From Sphagnum compactum (taxonomy: Eukaryota; Bryophyta; Sphagnopsida; Sphagnales): a stretch of 64,000 bases of DNA. Where the stretch lies: positions 17,226,213-17,290,212 of the forward strand of contig OZ234493.1 of the NCBI GenBank assembly GCA_965153455.1, read 5' to 3'. Made by a program: the position numbers and the translations under genes. Positions 1 to 12,480 of the stretch are shown here, piece after piece. The notes below the pieces were generated by a model. The model was given only the letters and a program-made list of their open reading frames with translations. It was not told where the DNA came from and searched no databases. Every line of letters begins with the position of its first letter. Within the stretch, counting starts at the first letter, position 1.

Positions 1-406
1 GCGTTGCCATAATGTTCCTTTTCCCAAAACAACCCTAATTATTATTTGGTTATATATGCCCAGCGGCGTTGCCATAATGTTCCTTTTTCCCAAAACAATG
101 ACGGCTACCCATTTTGTTGGACCCTCCTATGGAAAAAGATAAAGCAATTTCTTCAAGGAAATGAATATGACATCAATCGAAATAAATATCAATTTCCCCC
201 CGCTCTGTTACCGATAATTTAATATTAGTTTTCATTCTGGGTTTAGGGTTGTTTGTATTCCAAACCAATACGTCTCACATCAAATCTTCGTTCATGGCAC
301 CAATTTGCATTTTACTGGTTCAATTTCATCCACCACACAATTCGGCCAAGGTTTATCCGAACGACACATGTTCGCCATCCAGGACAAACAAAACACGACG
401 GGCACA

Positions 407-590
407 GCATGCGTCGCATGGTGGCCCTACCATTTATGACGATAAGAAACAAAACACTAACTTAAATGGGATATTGTTTTATTTTTCTTACAAATGACAG
501 TAAAAGTAGACTAGATCGCATATACAAGATTTCTTCTCATGTGAAATTAGGTCACATTGCAGGATCCTATATCCTCTATATTAAAGCAAA
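407..590. repeat. Dispersed direct repeat A, copy 1
   Basis: This stretch recurs at about 2306-2465 in the same orientation with scattered substitutions and small gaps. In the second copy it runs straight into repeat B. Here it breaks off near 605, after a GTCTGT-rich stretch, and unrelated tandem sequence follows. That pattern suggests an A+B unit interrupted by an insertion. No coding potential is visible. Confidence 0.75.
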
Positions 591-625
591 GGTGGTGTCT
601 GTCTGTCTGTTTGTCTATGTGTAGC

Positions 626-880
626 TTGAGGTTCCCTAACCCTGTCCCCACCTCCTTAAGTCCTTCTTCTTCTTCAAACCCTAGATTTAGGGTTTGAAGT
701 CCAGATACACGGTTGCACCTTGAAGTTCCCAAACGAGGTCTCAATCCAGGTTCTTCGGAGCCAAATATTGGGGTTTCAAGCCTGGCTCTAGGTCCAGGTC
801 TCGATCCACGTGCAGCTTGAGGTTCGCAGACCAAGTCCTTCGAATCCAACGATTGGGGTTTGAAGTCCAGATCCAATTTT
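626..880. repeat. Degenerate minisatellite with TTTAGGG-like motifs
   Basis: Phrases such as GGGGTTTGAAGTCCAG, GCTTGAGGTTC and CCAGGTCTC recur at irregular spacing, giving a degenerate tandem array. A small inverted pair of plant-telomere-like motifs (AAACCCTA then TAGGGTTT around a 4-base loop) sits near 677-696. Open frames on the minus strand are a by-product of the repetition and I do not call a gene. Confidence 0.55.
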
Positions 881-1243
881 GGGTAAGAGTCGAAACTATG
901 GATTTGTCTATTTGTGCACCCCAAAAAATCGTATTAATTATATTATTATTATTTTAAATTTTGTAAACCTCTCCTTGAGAGAAAATGTAATAATAAGTGT
1001 ATTTATTCTAAAGGTACCCATTCTTCAACCATATGGTAATAATAGCAGCGGTGGGTTTTTCTATTTTTGCGAATTGTTTTTGTTTATAGCCAAAATGGCC
1101 ATCATCTGTAGGAAGATGTGGAAAAAGTGGGTAATTATCTGGAAGGAATATTTAGCCACACCTGGCTACAAATCCAAACATGGAAGCACAAAGCGTTGGG
1201 GGTGGCTGGAGTGGCGTAGCCACGGGTTACCCACTAGTATACG

Positions 1244-1690
1244 AGCAAACGTGGTGGTGTCTGTTTGTCTGTGTGTTCGTCACAGACATTCGCGAATTGC
1301 GGCCATGGCAGTGGGATGAAAGAGCTCTACGTACGTCCGTCTTCCTTTCTTTCTTTCTTAGTTTCTGACTGTCTGTTCGTCCGTCTGTTAGTCTTTCCGT
1401 CCATCTGTCCTTCTTTCCATCATTAACCTCCCTATCATCCCTTGCCCCATTTTCCGTTTCGCTTATTTATATATTTTTAGTTTTTTTTTCGGGCGGCCAC
1501 GTGATTGGCCTACTCAGTATGTGTAGTAATGTACATACCTCTGCCTACACGCAGCTCCTTGATTTTTTTTATTGCCAGATTTTTTTGCCAATTCGCACCT
1601 GAAATATATGATTTCTAATTTCAACCTGTTTGAAGGATTTTCCGTGGGAAATAAATGGTCCCAAATTGGCTAGACTTTGTGGGAAAAAAA
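1244..1690. repeat. Dispersed direct repeat B, copy 1
   Basis: This unit carries a CT-rich tract of GTCCGTCC and TTTCTTTC words followed by a conserved segment containing CACGTGATTGGCCTACTCAG. It recurs at about 2463-2935 in the same orientation. The pair has diverged by substitutions and length changes in the CT-rich part. It looks like a dispersed element or local duplication; no protein is supported. Confidence 0.75.
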
Positions 1691-2305
1691 AAGGTTTATG
1701 AAACACCAGACTTTTATGGTAAGTTCTATTCGGTAGCCAATACTACGGAAGGACCCCCTTTTCCTTCTTTTTTAAAAATAAAAACTTTCGTAGTTGGTGA
1801 TGTTAGCGAATTTGGCCCCTTTTTCAGTTCCTCTTTCTTCTTTTTGGGGATGATGGTCACTTTGGTGACATCACAAAATTGACCATTGAAGACACACACA
1901 AAAAAAAACAAGGAAAGAAAAAAGGAAAAAAAACCACTGCTACTAATGCTACTTAACTGGTGCGTACACTCGCAATGTTGTTACACACACACACATACAT
2001 CGCTTTCCAGACCCTCATGTGAGTGTTGATGTTCTCAGAACATTTGTACACAAATATAATTAAAGTGCAAGAATACCAATTCGATATATTAATTGTAAGT
2101 TCATCATTCTTGAACATACACTTCCTAGTCACATGGAAAAGAATGAATGAACGATCAATAGATGCACCAACAAGTCCACCGACAAGCAACAAACAAAATC
2201 TTTAATGAAAGGAAAGAATTCAGCAAAGCGTTATTTAAAGCCTAACACGGAGTACGTGGATCCTCGATCTTGTGCACTTTTCTGAACATTCGCAAATCTA
2301 ACACG

Positions 2306-2935
2306 GCATGCGTCACATGCTGGCCCTGCCGTTTACGATAAGAAAAAAAAACGTTTACTTAAACGGGATATTGTTTAATTTTTCTTACAAATGACAGTAA
2401 AAGTAAACTAGATCGTATTTACAAGATTCCTTCTCATTGCAAGATCCTATATATTAAAGCAAACGTGGTGGTGTCCGTTCGTCATAGACATTCGCGGATT
2501 GTGGCCATGGCAGTGGGATCAAAGAGCTCTCTATGTACGTACGTCCGTCCGTCCATCTGTCCGTCTTCCTTTCTTTCTTTCTTTCTTAGTTTCTATGTAT
2601 CTATTCGTCCGTCCCTCGGTCCTTCCGTCCAGCCATCCTTCTTTCCATCGTTAACCTCCCCATCATCCCTTGCCCCATTTTCGCTTATTTATATTTCTTT
2701 AGTTTCTTTTTCGGGCAACCACGTGATTGGCCTACTCAGTATGTGTAGTAATGTACGTACTACTGCCTACTTGCCAAAACCCTAAACCCTAAAACCTGGG
2801 ATTTGTTTTATTGCCACTTGTTTTGCCAATTTTGCACCTGAAATATATGGTTTCAAATTTCAACCTATTTGAAGGATTTTTCGTGGAAAATAAATGGTCC
2901 CAAATTGGCCAGACTTTGTGGTAAAAAAAAAGTTT
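2306..2935. repeat. Repeat A plus repeat B, contiguous second copy
   Basis: Here the A segment (2306-2465) and the B segment (2463-2935) are directly joined, which shows the likely original arrangement of the element. A short CCCTAAA-type motif occurs near 2778-2792. Only short, repeat-derived open frames are present. Confidence 0.7.
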
Positions 2936-2997
2936 ATAAAACACTGGCCAGACTTTTATGATATGTTGTATTGGGTAGCCAATAATATTCCTTACAC

Positions 2998-3422
2998 AAC
3001 ATTAAATATTTATACCCTATTAAATGTATTCACAAAAATAAATAGACCGAAAAAAATCCTTGGGTGGTCCACATGTATATCCGAAACATTTGAAGGGTCC
3101 AATAAAGCAGACTTCAATAAATAATTCTTGATTCATTTTGTGATACGGCTGAAGGTTCTCCATACAAATCCATATTATATACCTCTTTGATGGTAAAGGT
3201 TTTCAATTTGATAAGTATTGTTTTATCCATTCTCTCCGAGCTATTCTTTAATTTCCCCAGGAGAAAAGTTCGTCCACCCTGAATCCTAAAACGAGATTTG
3301 TGGCTGCTGCGCCAGTGGGTGTTGGGTCATTCAAGCCCAGGAAAATAAAAAGGGGGGAAATTTTATACGGCACGAATTTTTTTTCCTGTTTAATCAAGCA
3401 ATGAACATCCTTGGTGGGCAGG
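2998..3422. repeat. Direct repeat C, copy 1
   Basis: A roughly 420-base unit begins with an ATTAAATATTTATACCC stretch and ends at GGTGGGCAGGAG. It is repeated in the same orientation at 3491-3902. The two copies differ by scattered substitutions and a small deletion near 3192-3218 relative to the second copy. They form a near-tandem duplication with about 70 bases between them. Confidence 0.8.
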
Positions 3423-3490
3423 AGTCCTACAATACTCCTACTCTAAAAAGATGCAAATGATTACGATCCCAAAACAAAATATGTCCTTGC

Positions 3491-3902
3491 ACGGCATTAA
3501 ATATTTATACCCTATTAAATGTATTCACAAAACATAAACAGACAAAAAAATAAAAATCCTTGGGTGGTCCACCTGTATACCCGAAACATTTGAGGGGTCC
3601 AATAAAGCAGACTTTGAAAAAATAATTCTTGATTAATTTTGTGATACGGCTTAAGTTCTTCCATACAAATCCATATTATATACCTCTTTGATAATTATGT
3701 TTTATCCATTTTCTCCGACCTGTTCTTTAATTTCCCCAGGAGAAAAGTTTGTCCACCTTGAACCCTAAAACAAGATTTGTGGCTTGTGCGCCGGTGGGTG
3801 TTGGGTCATTCAAGCCCATGAAAAAAACAGGGGGGGAAATTTTATATGGCACGGATGTTTTTTCTTGTTTAACCAAGCAATGAACATCCTTGGTGGGCAG
3901 GA
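3491..3902. repeat. Direct repeat C, copy 2
   Basis: Second copy of the unit at 2998-3422, in the same orientation. It ends at the same GGTGGGCAGGAG motif, so both boundaries are shared. No target-site duplication or terminal inverted repeat is evident. Confidence 0.8.
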
Positions 3903-4167
3903 GTGACTTGGGTGATTTTTTAGCCATTTTTCGGACCTTTTTTGTAATGAAAATAAATAAATAACCCATATCTAGACCTAGGTCCACCCATTTTGTAAAA
4001 ATGCTACAGCCCACCTCAAATGACAGTTGCCAGTAACAATGGTAGTAAATGTTGGGGGACCCTCCCCCCATTGGACCTATTTGAGGAACTTGTAAAGAAA
4101 AGTGAACCCTATGTACCTCAGACAAATAATGCCATGTCAATGTCTGCTGCTGCTAGTGCCTTGTTTA

Positions 4168-4192
4168 CCCCCCCCCCCCCCCCCCCCCCCCC
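4168..4192. repeat. Homopolymer C tract (25 C)
   Basis: An uninterrupted run of 25 cytosines. Comparable C or G runs occur near 43321-43337, 57350-57365, 57697-57710 and 59848-59866. Exact length is likely to be unreliable in any assembly. Confidence 0.9.
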
Positions 4193-5044
4193 ATGTAGTA
4201 GGCTAAGTAGTATTCAGTTTTCTGGGCAGCTTGGTCTACAACGTTAGAGAACAACAGTATGTTAAGATCCTGTAAATAGTCGAACTGTCCCAAATCAGTA
4301 CTGTTTTTTTTTTTTCCAAGTCTCATACTGTGACTAGCAATCATTCACTGTGTTTGTAGTTGCTGGAAACAACTAGTTGGTCCCTTCTGGGACCTGGAGT
4401 GGAGGTAGGCCTAGCGCCCAATATTATGAAAGGTATTAATATTTTTACTGTCGATGTAACTAAGGATTTTTCATGTAATTATGACAAAATCATTCAAGTG
4501 CTGTGAAAGAAAGGCGACGAAACAAATAAATCTTTACTTTGGAAGTGTTTGAAATGATGCCACATGGCACTCTGATAAACAAGCCAGCAGCAGCTGCAAA
4601 ATCACTGGCATACACAAGTCTTCTTCAGCACCTGGACGCCTTTTGCAGCTGATGTCCACAGACATGTCTCTGATGGATTCAACTATACAAATGAGATTGG
4701 AGGGTATTTTCACAAGAGCCCTGTGAATTATATGGTCTTGGACTTATTGCGCAACTCTAACTCGCCTTTTTTTTTTCCCAAAATAAATGTTGCTGCTAGT
4801 GAGAACCGGCATGTAGGTTGAAATAGCCTGTCATTGTGCCCTTTATTAGTACCCAACATATTTATTCTAAAAAATTCCCCAATAACAGGGCAACACTAGT
4901 ATCAATGCCTTGATTGTTTAGATAAAAAAATTGTGGACTCTGCTAAACTTTTCCAAATTCCCATCTAGCAATTAAGTAGTTTCAATGATATTCAATCAGC
5001 CAACAAGCACACAGTGACCTGAGAGCCTTTGGGTGAACCCAAGC
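4193..5044. other. No gene seen
   Basis: AT-rich sequence without an extended open frame, recognisable protein motif or strong repeat. I see nothing specific here. Confidence 0.5.
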
Positions 5045-5370
5045 TAGTCCATTTAAATTATTTCTAAACATTACAAGTATCCCATGCTTAGACTAAATCA
5101 GGGTGTCCGAGTTCAGATTTAACATTTTTTTGGGCTTAATATGGCCACTAAGAGGGCTCATTCGAAAAGGTCAAGGTACCAACATGGGTGCTGGGTTCAC
5201 CCTGGCCGACTTGTGGCCTACACTGACAACTGGTTGGTCACCTTCAACTTCTTGAGTGAGGCAGGTTAGTGGCCAAATTAAAACCCAAGAGATGTTAGAT
5301 TTGGAATCAGAGCCTGTGGTTTTGTCTAATCATGGGATATTTGTAATATTTAGAAACGATTCAAATGATT
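5045..5370. repeat. Imperfect foldback (about 140-base arms)
   Basis: The left arm (about 5045-5185) and right arm (about 5228-5370) are reverse complements at clearly recognisable but diverged similarity. For example, TAAACATTACAAGTATCCCA pairs with TGGGATATTTGTAATATTTA, and the TTAGTGGCC words pair across the structure. The loop is about 40 bases. Further partial arm copies follow at about 5395-5620. An old foldback MITE is the simplest reading. A transcribed hairpin giving small RNAs is possible but unproven. Confidence 0.7.
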
Positions 5371-5639
5371 TTTTTTAATTTCGACCATGGCATCAATGTT
5401 GGTGCTCCTTCATCCAAGGCATGTATTTATAATGTTTAGAAGCAATAATGTTTATACCACAGTACCTTTTGCAGGTGCTAATTCATCCAAACCCCTGATT
5501 GAGGCCTCTTAGTGCATATATTTAACCTGCAAAATCTTAAATTTGGACTTGACAAACCCAGCCCATTAAATATTAAAACTAGCGATACTTGTAATGTTTA
5601 GAAATGATAAAAATCAATGCTGTAATCTATCTAGAGCAT

Positions 5640-7057
5640 CAATACCCACAATCAGATTTGGATAAGCCTTATCCAGGAAAAACATTTGGACAAAAATATA
5701 TATATGAGAGTGTTGTTGCTCCAATAAAAGACAACGCCTACTGTTCAAAGTTTTCATTGTTGTTGGCACGCTCTGCATGCGCTAGCAATATATGCATATA
5801 TTTGCATTCTGGAGATCCCCATGAGGTGGGGTATTCATTAAACAATGGTGGCCACAATATTAGCTTTGGAAAATGCAATAGAGAGCTCACCATTCTTAAC
5901 CCAAATTTCAGATAAAAAGCAAATTCTTAGCCAATAGACTTGCAGTACAACCGGTGGCGGCTTGTACCAACTACCAAGAACATTTCATTTCATTGTTTGG
6001 TAAGTGGTATGCATTGGTAGTCTACTGTAGTCAATGTTTAAAAACCCAGTCTTCAAGCCAGATGCAGATCTTCTTCCCCTCCAGCTCTGCGAGTCTGCTG
6101 GCATCATATACAGCTTTGCTTATTTACAACCCAAGAATGCATCCTGTGGCTGTTCATCCTGCAATGGTGGTTAACAGTCTTCAACATTTTTGGGATAAAA
6201 TTTTTGTTATGATTTTCCATTTAAGGGCATCTCCAGCGATGCTCAGTTTGTGACCCTGAAAATATATTTATGGCATCCAAGTTTTGGTTGTTTACAATTT
6301 TTTTCCAAAATACCTATAAAACTAGCACTGAAAATGGGTGGAAGGGTGCTAATAGCGACCCATCCGGACCAATCAAACTATCCAGCCAATCAAGAGCAGG
6401 TGTGAGGCTTTGTTGTGCCTTTTACCAGCCTCAGCAAAATGTACAAGAATGCCCGGCCAAAACCATTTTGCTGCACCAAACCAGCATGTTTTGACTTTTC
6501 TCATCTATTTTAATTTCCAGGGCACAGCGGTCGCGATAACATGGTAACCATTGCGATCGACGGATTGGATGGGGTAGATCATTTCCAAACATCCGTGGAT
6601 GTAGGGGATCATCTTCAATCACCCGTGGACAAAAGAGATGATTTATATTCACTCCATAGGGTGGATCCTTTTTTGGTAAGGCATGGACGATGTGGATTAT
6701 TTTTGGTCATCCACACATTATTGAGATCACTTTTAACTGCCTGGAAAAAACAGCAATTGCGCAGATCATTTTCATTTTCCCAATGCCCCTGGATCACGTC
6801 CATCGTCGATACACAACCCCAATATGGGGTAGATTATTTTTGGTCATCGATACATGGCCCGTATTGGTATTATTTTCTATACCAGGCCTTAAGGTATGAT
6901 CCGCTTGCATTTGAAAGGGACTTGAAGTCCGAATGGGTGCCAAATATGATGGTGGAACCAATGTGATTTGTTGGAATGTTGACATCATTGCCAATGAAAA
7001 GTTGACACGTCACATCAATTTTTGCCCCCCCCCCTTGGCTGGAGAAGATTGTGCCTA
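5640..7057. other. No convincing gene
   Basis: Several open frames of 70-140 codons exist on both strands (for example 5604-5915 and 6541-6966). They overlap one another, lack splice-compatible partners and show no protein motif. Between 6560 and 6880 short phrases such as GGATCATTTTTGG recur, a degenerate local repeat. Confidence 0.45.
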
Positions 7058-8063
7058 CAGTAGTCTCCCGCTTAAGTACGCAACTTGAACCTACATGGTT
7101 TGTGTGTACTTAGCCAGTAGGTGCGTACTTTAGATTTGCAGCTCCCAAGTCGTTCACTTTTGGTAATCTACTTTGCAACTACACAATACCTATTGAGATA
7201 GAATCAGATTACCTTGTCCCTTATGGCAAGTTCGGTGAAATGTTTCCATGAAGTCTCACAAGTTAGGACACGTGGTGGACATTCCTGAAAATGTGGGACC
7301 AAATGAAAGCTAGGTACATTATTGGGTGGTCCCTCCTCCCTCAGAGAGACAGAGCCACGAAAGAAAAAAACTACTTTACCTGAACTAAGTTGACATCCGG
7401 GAACTTCTCCATTTTCCTTTTTTAATTATTCCTTTGTACTGTACATTTTCGAAATCTTCTGTGTGTTTGTTAATAAAGTTTTGCAGGGTTTCACCACTTT
7501 ACCCGATGTTGGGGTGATGCACCTGTCACGAAGCATTTCTATTTTTTAAGTGGGTTTTGTCTCTTCTTCTTTCTCCTTTTTCCATTTTGAGTTCTACAAA
7601 AAAGATCCCACTTGAAATCTGTGTTTTTTGGGTGCTCCATATTAAACCAGTGTTGGGCGGTTCTCTCCTTTTTCAAATAAAAGAACTAGTGTGTAGGGTT
7701 GAGTACCCGGGACCCTTCACAAGCGATTCCCATAAAATCAAAGAACCAGTTCAGATCCTTGACCAGCAGTCCTCAAAATAAACCCAAAACTAGAGGTTCT
7801 TCTGATGATTGTATGTTTTTGCAAAAAACTGGAACTAGAGCTTCTGTGATTGTGTCAATTTTGTGAAATCCTGAACCAGAACTTCTGCAATTCCGAATTT
7901 CTTCAGAAAATTGGAAGCTTGGATCATTTTATCTGTAAAATTTATTAAAAAATCGTACACCAGAGGTAATTAATAATTTTGAACCCTAATTTTTTGCCCA
8001 AACAATGCGTACTTAACGGGGATGCGTACTTAAATGGGTGCGTACTTAAACGGGAGATTACTG
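7058..8063. mobile_element. Non-autonomous pogo-like (Tc1/mariner) DNA transposon
   Basis: The element begins CAGTAGTCTCCCGCTTAAGT and ends with the reverse complement of CAGTAATCTCCCGTTTAAGT, giving terminal inverted repeats of at least 25 bases with two mismatches. Both ends are flanked by TA (7056-7057 and 8064-8065), the target-site duplication of Tc1/mariner-type elements. CAGT termini with TA duplication are typical of pogo-type elements such as the Arabidopsis Lemi1/Emigrant group. The subterminal word GCGTACTTAA is repeated three times at the right end. The roughly 950-base interior has no transposase-length frame and no DDE-like motif, so it is non-autonomous. The intact termini suggest it is not very old. 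Confidence 0.8.
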
Positions 8064-8065
8064 TA

Positions 8066-11000
8066 GTTGAAAGTCTTATGGAAAATCAAAATTGCTTCGT
8101 GGGCCGTCGGTAGGAACAGGTGTGTCAGGGATCGGTAGGTCGAAGGCGAGTAGGTCGATGCTTGCAGATGGTTGGTGTTTGTGTAACGTGCAGAGATGGC
8201 AGATTGGTTGGTGGGGTGGGGGCAAAAAGGTGCTCAAGAGGCCGATGCAAAGCTCACCGAACTCACTCGATTATCATTATATATTGTAAAAGAAGAAAGT
8301 TCCTTCCCCTAAAGCTGTGCAAGGTACTAAAATAGTGTAAATTGAAAGGACCCAATCAAATGTCACCTTCTGGGTCAATCACTGACATTAGTGAACCAAA
8401 GGAATTTTTTTCATAAAAAAAAAAAAGATAACATCCCAAAATAGAGGAAAATATTTCTTTTTGGTTTCTTTGATCCTTTAAAAAATATTAAAATAAAAAT
8501 GTAGGAAAGTTTTTATTTAAATGGTGTGATTAGTGTTTCTCTCTTTCTAATTTTGTGGTGTAGTCGAAGGGGTGATCCTCCATAACAAAGGTTTGGCCAA
8601 ATTGGGCTATAAACAAGATATGAAAGTGGAACGATTTAAGCATTCTTCTATATTGTTTCCTAACTACGGGCACCCAACATAGAAGTCTTGGGATTTCTTT
8701 CTTTTTCTTTTTTCCCCCGAAACTTGGTGATAAAACTCGCAAATTTCACTTTTTCTCAGTGAATATTTTCTTCATCAAATATATAGTCAGAACATCCCTA
8801 TAAAAAGTCGTTCATAGAAGGATGGAGTCATTTCTATGAAATTGTTACATTAAAAAAAACTATAAAAGGATGTTCATAAAAACACGGAGCTAGAAGTGAT
8901 GATTCATAAATTAATTGTTTTCAACTTTTGTGATGTAGACAAAACCCCATATCATACATAAAAAAATGGAGACAACCACGATAACAATCGTCTCTTCTTG
9001 GCTAAGTAGCCAAAAAAATCTCACAAAATTAATGCCCATGGATACTTCTGACAACAATTTGATTCCCAAAAACCATGGGATTTTAGTATTCATGTTTTAA
9101 ATTCTCACCTCAATGTGAAATAGATTCCTTAATTCATTACCAAATTATGAATATCGTGTACGATGCATAACAGGACATGGACATGTGAGAAAACACAATC
9201 AAGATAACTTACGTGTCTCAATAACAAGTGTACTTGGGCCGATGAGTAGGCATCACATTATGCAATGGCTTTTTGTGACCCCCAACATCTTCAAAAAAAA
9301 ATGTTCAGCCCAAGCTGTCTTCTAAATAAAAGCCCTATTCTGACAAATTTTCACTAATCCTCATCCGAAACATGTCGGACAACTTGATGTTAAAGAACAT
9401 GCTTTATTTGAAGGGTGATACATAAGGGTAGAAAAGTTGATATGATTCATGCGGTAAATTTTAATCAATGTAATATCAAAAATTATTTTTTATGTCAACG
9501 TAAAAATTTAGTGTTAATCAATATAAATATGATGGACATGGAAAGGCACACATTAATTTATCTTCTCGTATCCATGGTTGGCGGGTACTTACGAAAAGGG
9601 GTGAAATAATTTTAAAGATAAGTTATTAAATGGTTATTTTAAAAAATGAGTGGGAGATAGTTATTAGGATAAGAAGTAATCATTAAGGAAAGAGGTTAGG
9701 TTTAGGGTTAAGCTTGAGAATGAGATAGTTATATTTGTAAATGTCTTTGGAATTGTTCAAGCATAACCACACAATGGGTCATGCAAAATCAATTGGCATA
9801 TTTGGCTTAAACTTGGTGGGGATGATAGCCATTTTTTCCTACATCTTCCCACTATTTTGGCTACAAACAAAAAATGCCTAGAAAGGAAAACTGAAGTTTC
9901 GGCTACTCCCTATTGTTATCTGAGAGCGAGAGGGAGGGGATAAGATAGTGTGTAAGATAGTAAGATGATGCGTAAACCTTAAACCCTAGTGTTACTGTAT
10001 TGTGAGTGCGCACCATTAATCGCGTTGCCTGCCTTGGCTGGTGAAGGGCACTTGCAGAAAAAATCGGATTTAATGTGATCTCACTGCTACCGAGAAGGTT
10101 GGCCCATCACGATGATCGGTCCACGTGGTTTGAGTTTTACGGGCGGGGTTGCGAAATAGTACAAAACTAAACTTGGATGGGGAAAAAAGATCCGTCAGGT
10201 CATCTCCAGGGTGGTGAACAAAGGCCCAAAGATGGGATGACTTCAGGGAAAAATCCAACATTTCGTCGGGCTTCGGTTTAGGGTTTGGGTGGCGCGAGCC
10301 TCCTCAACGGCTCCCTCGAGGGAGCTTCATAAAGGAGCGTCGGGCTCTTCCACAAAAGGGGGCAGTTTTAATTCATTTCAAATATATATTTATATTCCGA
10401 GTTTTTGCAAATTTCCCTGGTAGAAACAACTTACATATCAGTGAGGACCTACTACCAAAAAATGGTCCTTAAAATCAAGAGCAAATTCAATGAATTCCTG
10501 AATATTTTGCTAGCATGACCTGAAATGCAAAGTATATCCTTTTGCATGTAGAATAAATGTTGGAGGTCCATGTGTATTAAAACCTACCTTAAAAGTATCA
10601 CATAAATGAAAGCTTACCTTAAAATTATTCATCCATCTAAATATCTCTCTCTCACTACTGACGTTGACAATGTATCATTGATTAGATGCAAACTCAATTG
10701 ACAATCACCATTAAAGAGGGAACTCCTAACATGAACACGTCCAGCAAAGGTGATCGGATGGGTTTCCCCATGTCCATAGACGAATGATGTAAACCCACCA
10801 AACTTTATGACAACAAAACACAAGAAAAGAGGATGGGAGTGAAAAGAAAGAGGGTTTAGGGTCAAGTGGTCATAAAGCTCAGAGGCCCGAAAGAAGGGGG
10901 GGGGGGAGGGAACATTTTTCCCTTCCATTTGACCTATACCTATTTGGTTTTTCCCGTCACAAATATGGTCAAGAGCCAAATTTGGCCTCACAAAGAGCTG

Positions 11001-11540
11001 GCCAAAAGCCCGTTTTGAACTACCCAGATTTGATGAGAAGCAAAGGCTTGATTGCCAACCCCCAAGCCCCTAGACGTTGGTCGATGCCAAATTTTAACAC
11101 GTTTCACATTCACTTACCATAAAACGGCACTACTCAAGAACTGGCAAGTGTAACAAAGGCAATTTATTCATGAATGGGGTCAAAAAGGGGCCAAATAATG
11201 GGAGATGGCCAAAAGTGATGCCAATAAAACTAACCGAAGTGGCAGTTCATAATTAACCCCAGTCCATCAGTTCAAAAATATTTGCCCTCATCATCTCTGT
11301 GCTCCCCATGTGTGAACTCGTAAGTATTTGTTTACTTTTTCGCGGGCTTTTGATTTTTCAGCCTTTTTACACCTTTCGAATGGGCAACCTCCCATCTAAG
11401 ATGGCGCCAAAGGGGGGTCTTTTTTGCTGATTTGGCGCAGGTCGATTGGCCCTCACCCTTAAAAATGATTTTCCCCCCTAGGCCATGAAATCCCAGGATA
11501 CCCCGCACTTTTCCGTCGAGTCAATTGCGTGCCCATTCCA
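8066..11540. other. AT-rich gene-poor stretch
   Basis: Only short overlapping open frames are found. A CCCTAAA-like motif lies near 9976 and a G run near 10898-10911. I found no exon pair with compatible splice sites and no recognisable mobile element. Confidence 0.45.
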
Positions 11541-11542
11541 GG

Positions 11543-11596
11543 AATTTGGGTAGGTAAGTGCGTGCCCATTCGATGGAACACTTACCTACCCAAATT
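11543..11596. repeat. Perfect 18-bp inverted repeat
   Basis: The arm AATTTGGGTAGGTAAGTG (11543-11560) is followed, after an 18-base spacer, by its exact reverse complement (11579-11596). The spacer repeats GTGCCCATTC, which also occurs just upstream at 11529-11538. It lies about 500 bases before a MITE, but the two sequences are unrelated by eye. Confidence 0.85.
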
Positions 11597-12096
11597 GAAT
11601 GCGAAATTATTTGAATCCCTCTTCACACACAGCCAGCAATGGAGATAGTAACCCAACGACCTAAGAAAAGCCCATTTGTTCAGGTGCCGCCTTCTCATTG
11701 GTGCCAGTCCGGTGGACTCCTCGATCTGGAGGCGCACAACTTCTTGGCGCGTTCTCATTGGGCGATAAAATTGAACGTACAACTAAAAAGGTCAGCTACA
11801 AATGGTTGATTCGAGAGGCCAAATAACGACGTGTCAGCTCCTGTGTGGTGGGCCCAAATGGGGACAAATTTGTTGCCATGCCGGTCGGACAAAGCAGGTC
11901 CATCGGTCAATGCGCCCAGAAATGGACCGCACGGGCGAGGGCGCGGCCGCGGACGGGGGAAGTTAACGGGTTGCAAGTTTCCCGCCTCTGCTCATCACCT
12001 GCTAACCGGCACCCGTCAAGAGTCCTGGTTCAGTTAGTACCTCGTTTAGTAACTTTCGCTGGGGGGTAAGTAGTAAGATAGTAAGGTACATCAAGG

Positions 12097-12480
12097 GGCC
12101 ACGGTGAACCAGCAACTGCCAATGCAGCATGACGGATGAATGATAAGTGTTCCAGAAATAGTTTTCTGTTGGGCTCCAGTTCCATAGCTAACCATGGTAG
12201 TTAGCTCAGTTGCCCTTTTTTTTCTACCTACCTACTAACAACCCACAAGCAGGTTGTTATTAGGTAGGTAGTAAAAACAACCCTTTCCCATGTATAAACC
12301 ATCTACTCAACTAGTAATTTCCTACCTACGTACCTACCTATGTATGAGAGCTATTTCCTACACAATTGGTTACTGAGGTGAATCCAAACGTTAACCCAGT
12401 TTGAGGTTCATCCACAACTGAGTATATAACGGGCATCCAGTGGATGGTGCGCTGGTGGGCGCTCGTTCTTGTAAGGTCAC
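12097..12480 (-). mobile_element. Miniature inverted-repeat element, copy 1
   Basis: The copy starts GGCCACGGTGAACCAGCA and, over about 385 bases, is the reverse complement of the element at 20518-20914. Shared interior landmarks are a TACCTACCTACTAACAAC palindrome facing AGGTTGTTATTAGGTAGGTA, a GTGGATGAACCTCA block and a TTGGTTACT block. The right terminus here (about 12447-12480) is degraded. There is no coding sequence. A third, fragmentary relative may lie near 47215-47290. Confidence 0.75.

Noticed and set aside
2778-2792. CCCTAAA words as an interstitial telomere
   Set aside because: Only two imperfect units. Similar words are scattered (9976, 20094) without arrays.
5604-5915. A 103-codon plus-strand frame
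   Set aside because: No start context, splice partner or motif; it begins inside a leftover foldback arm.
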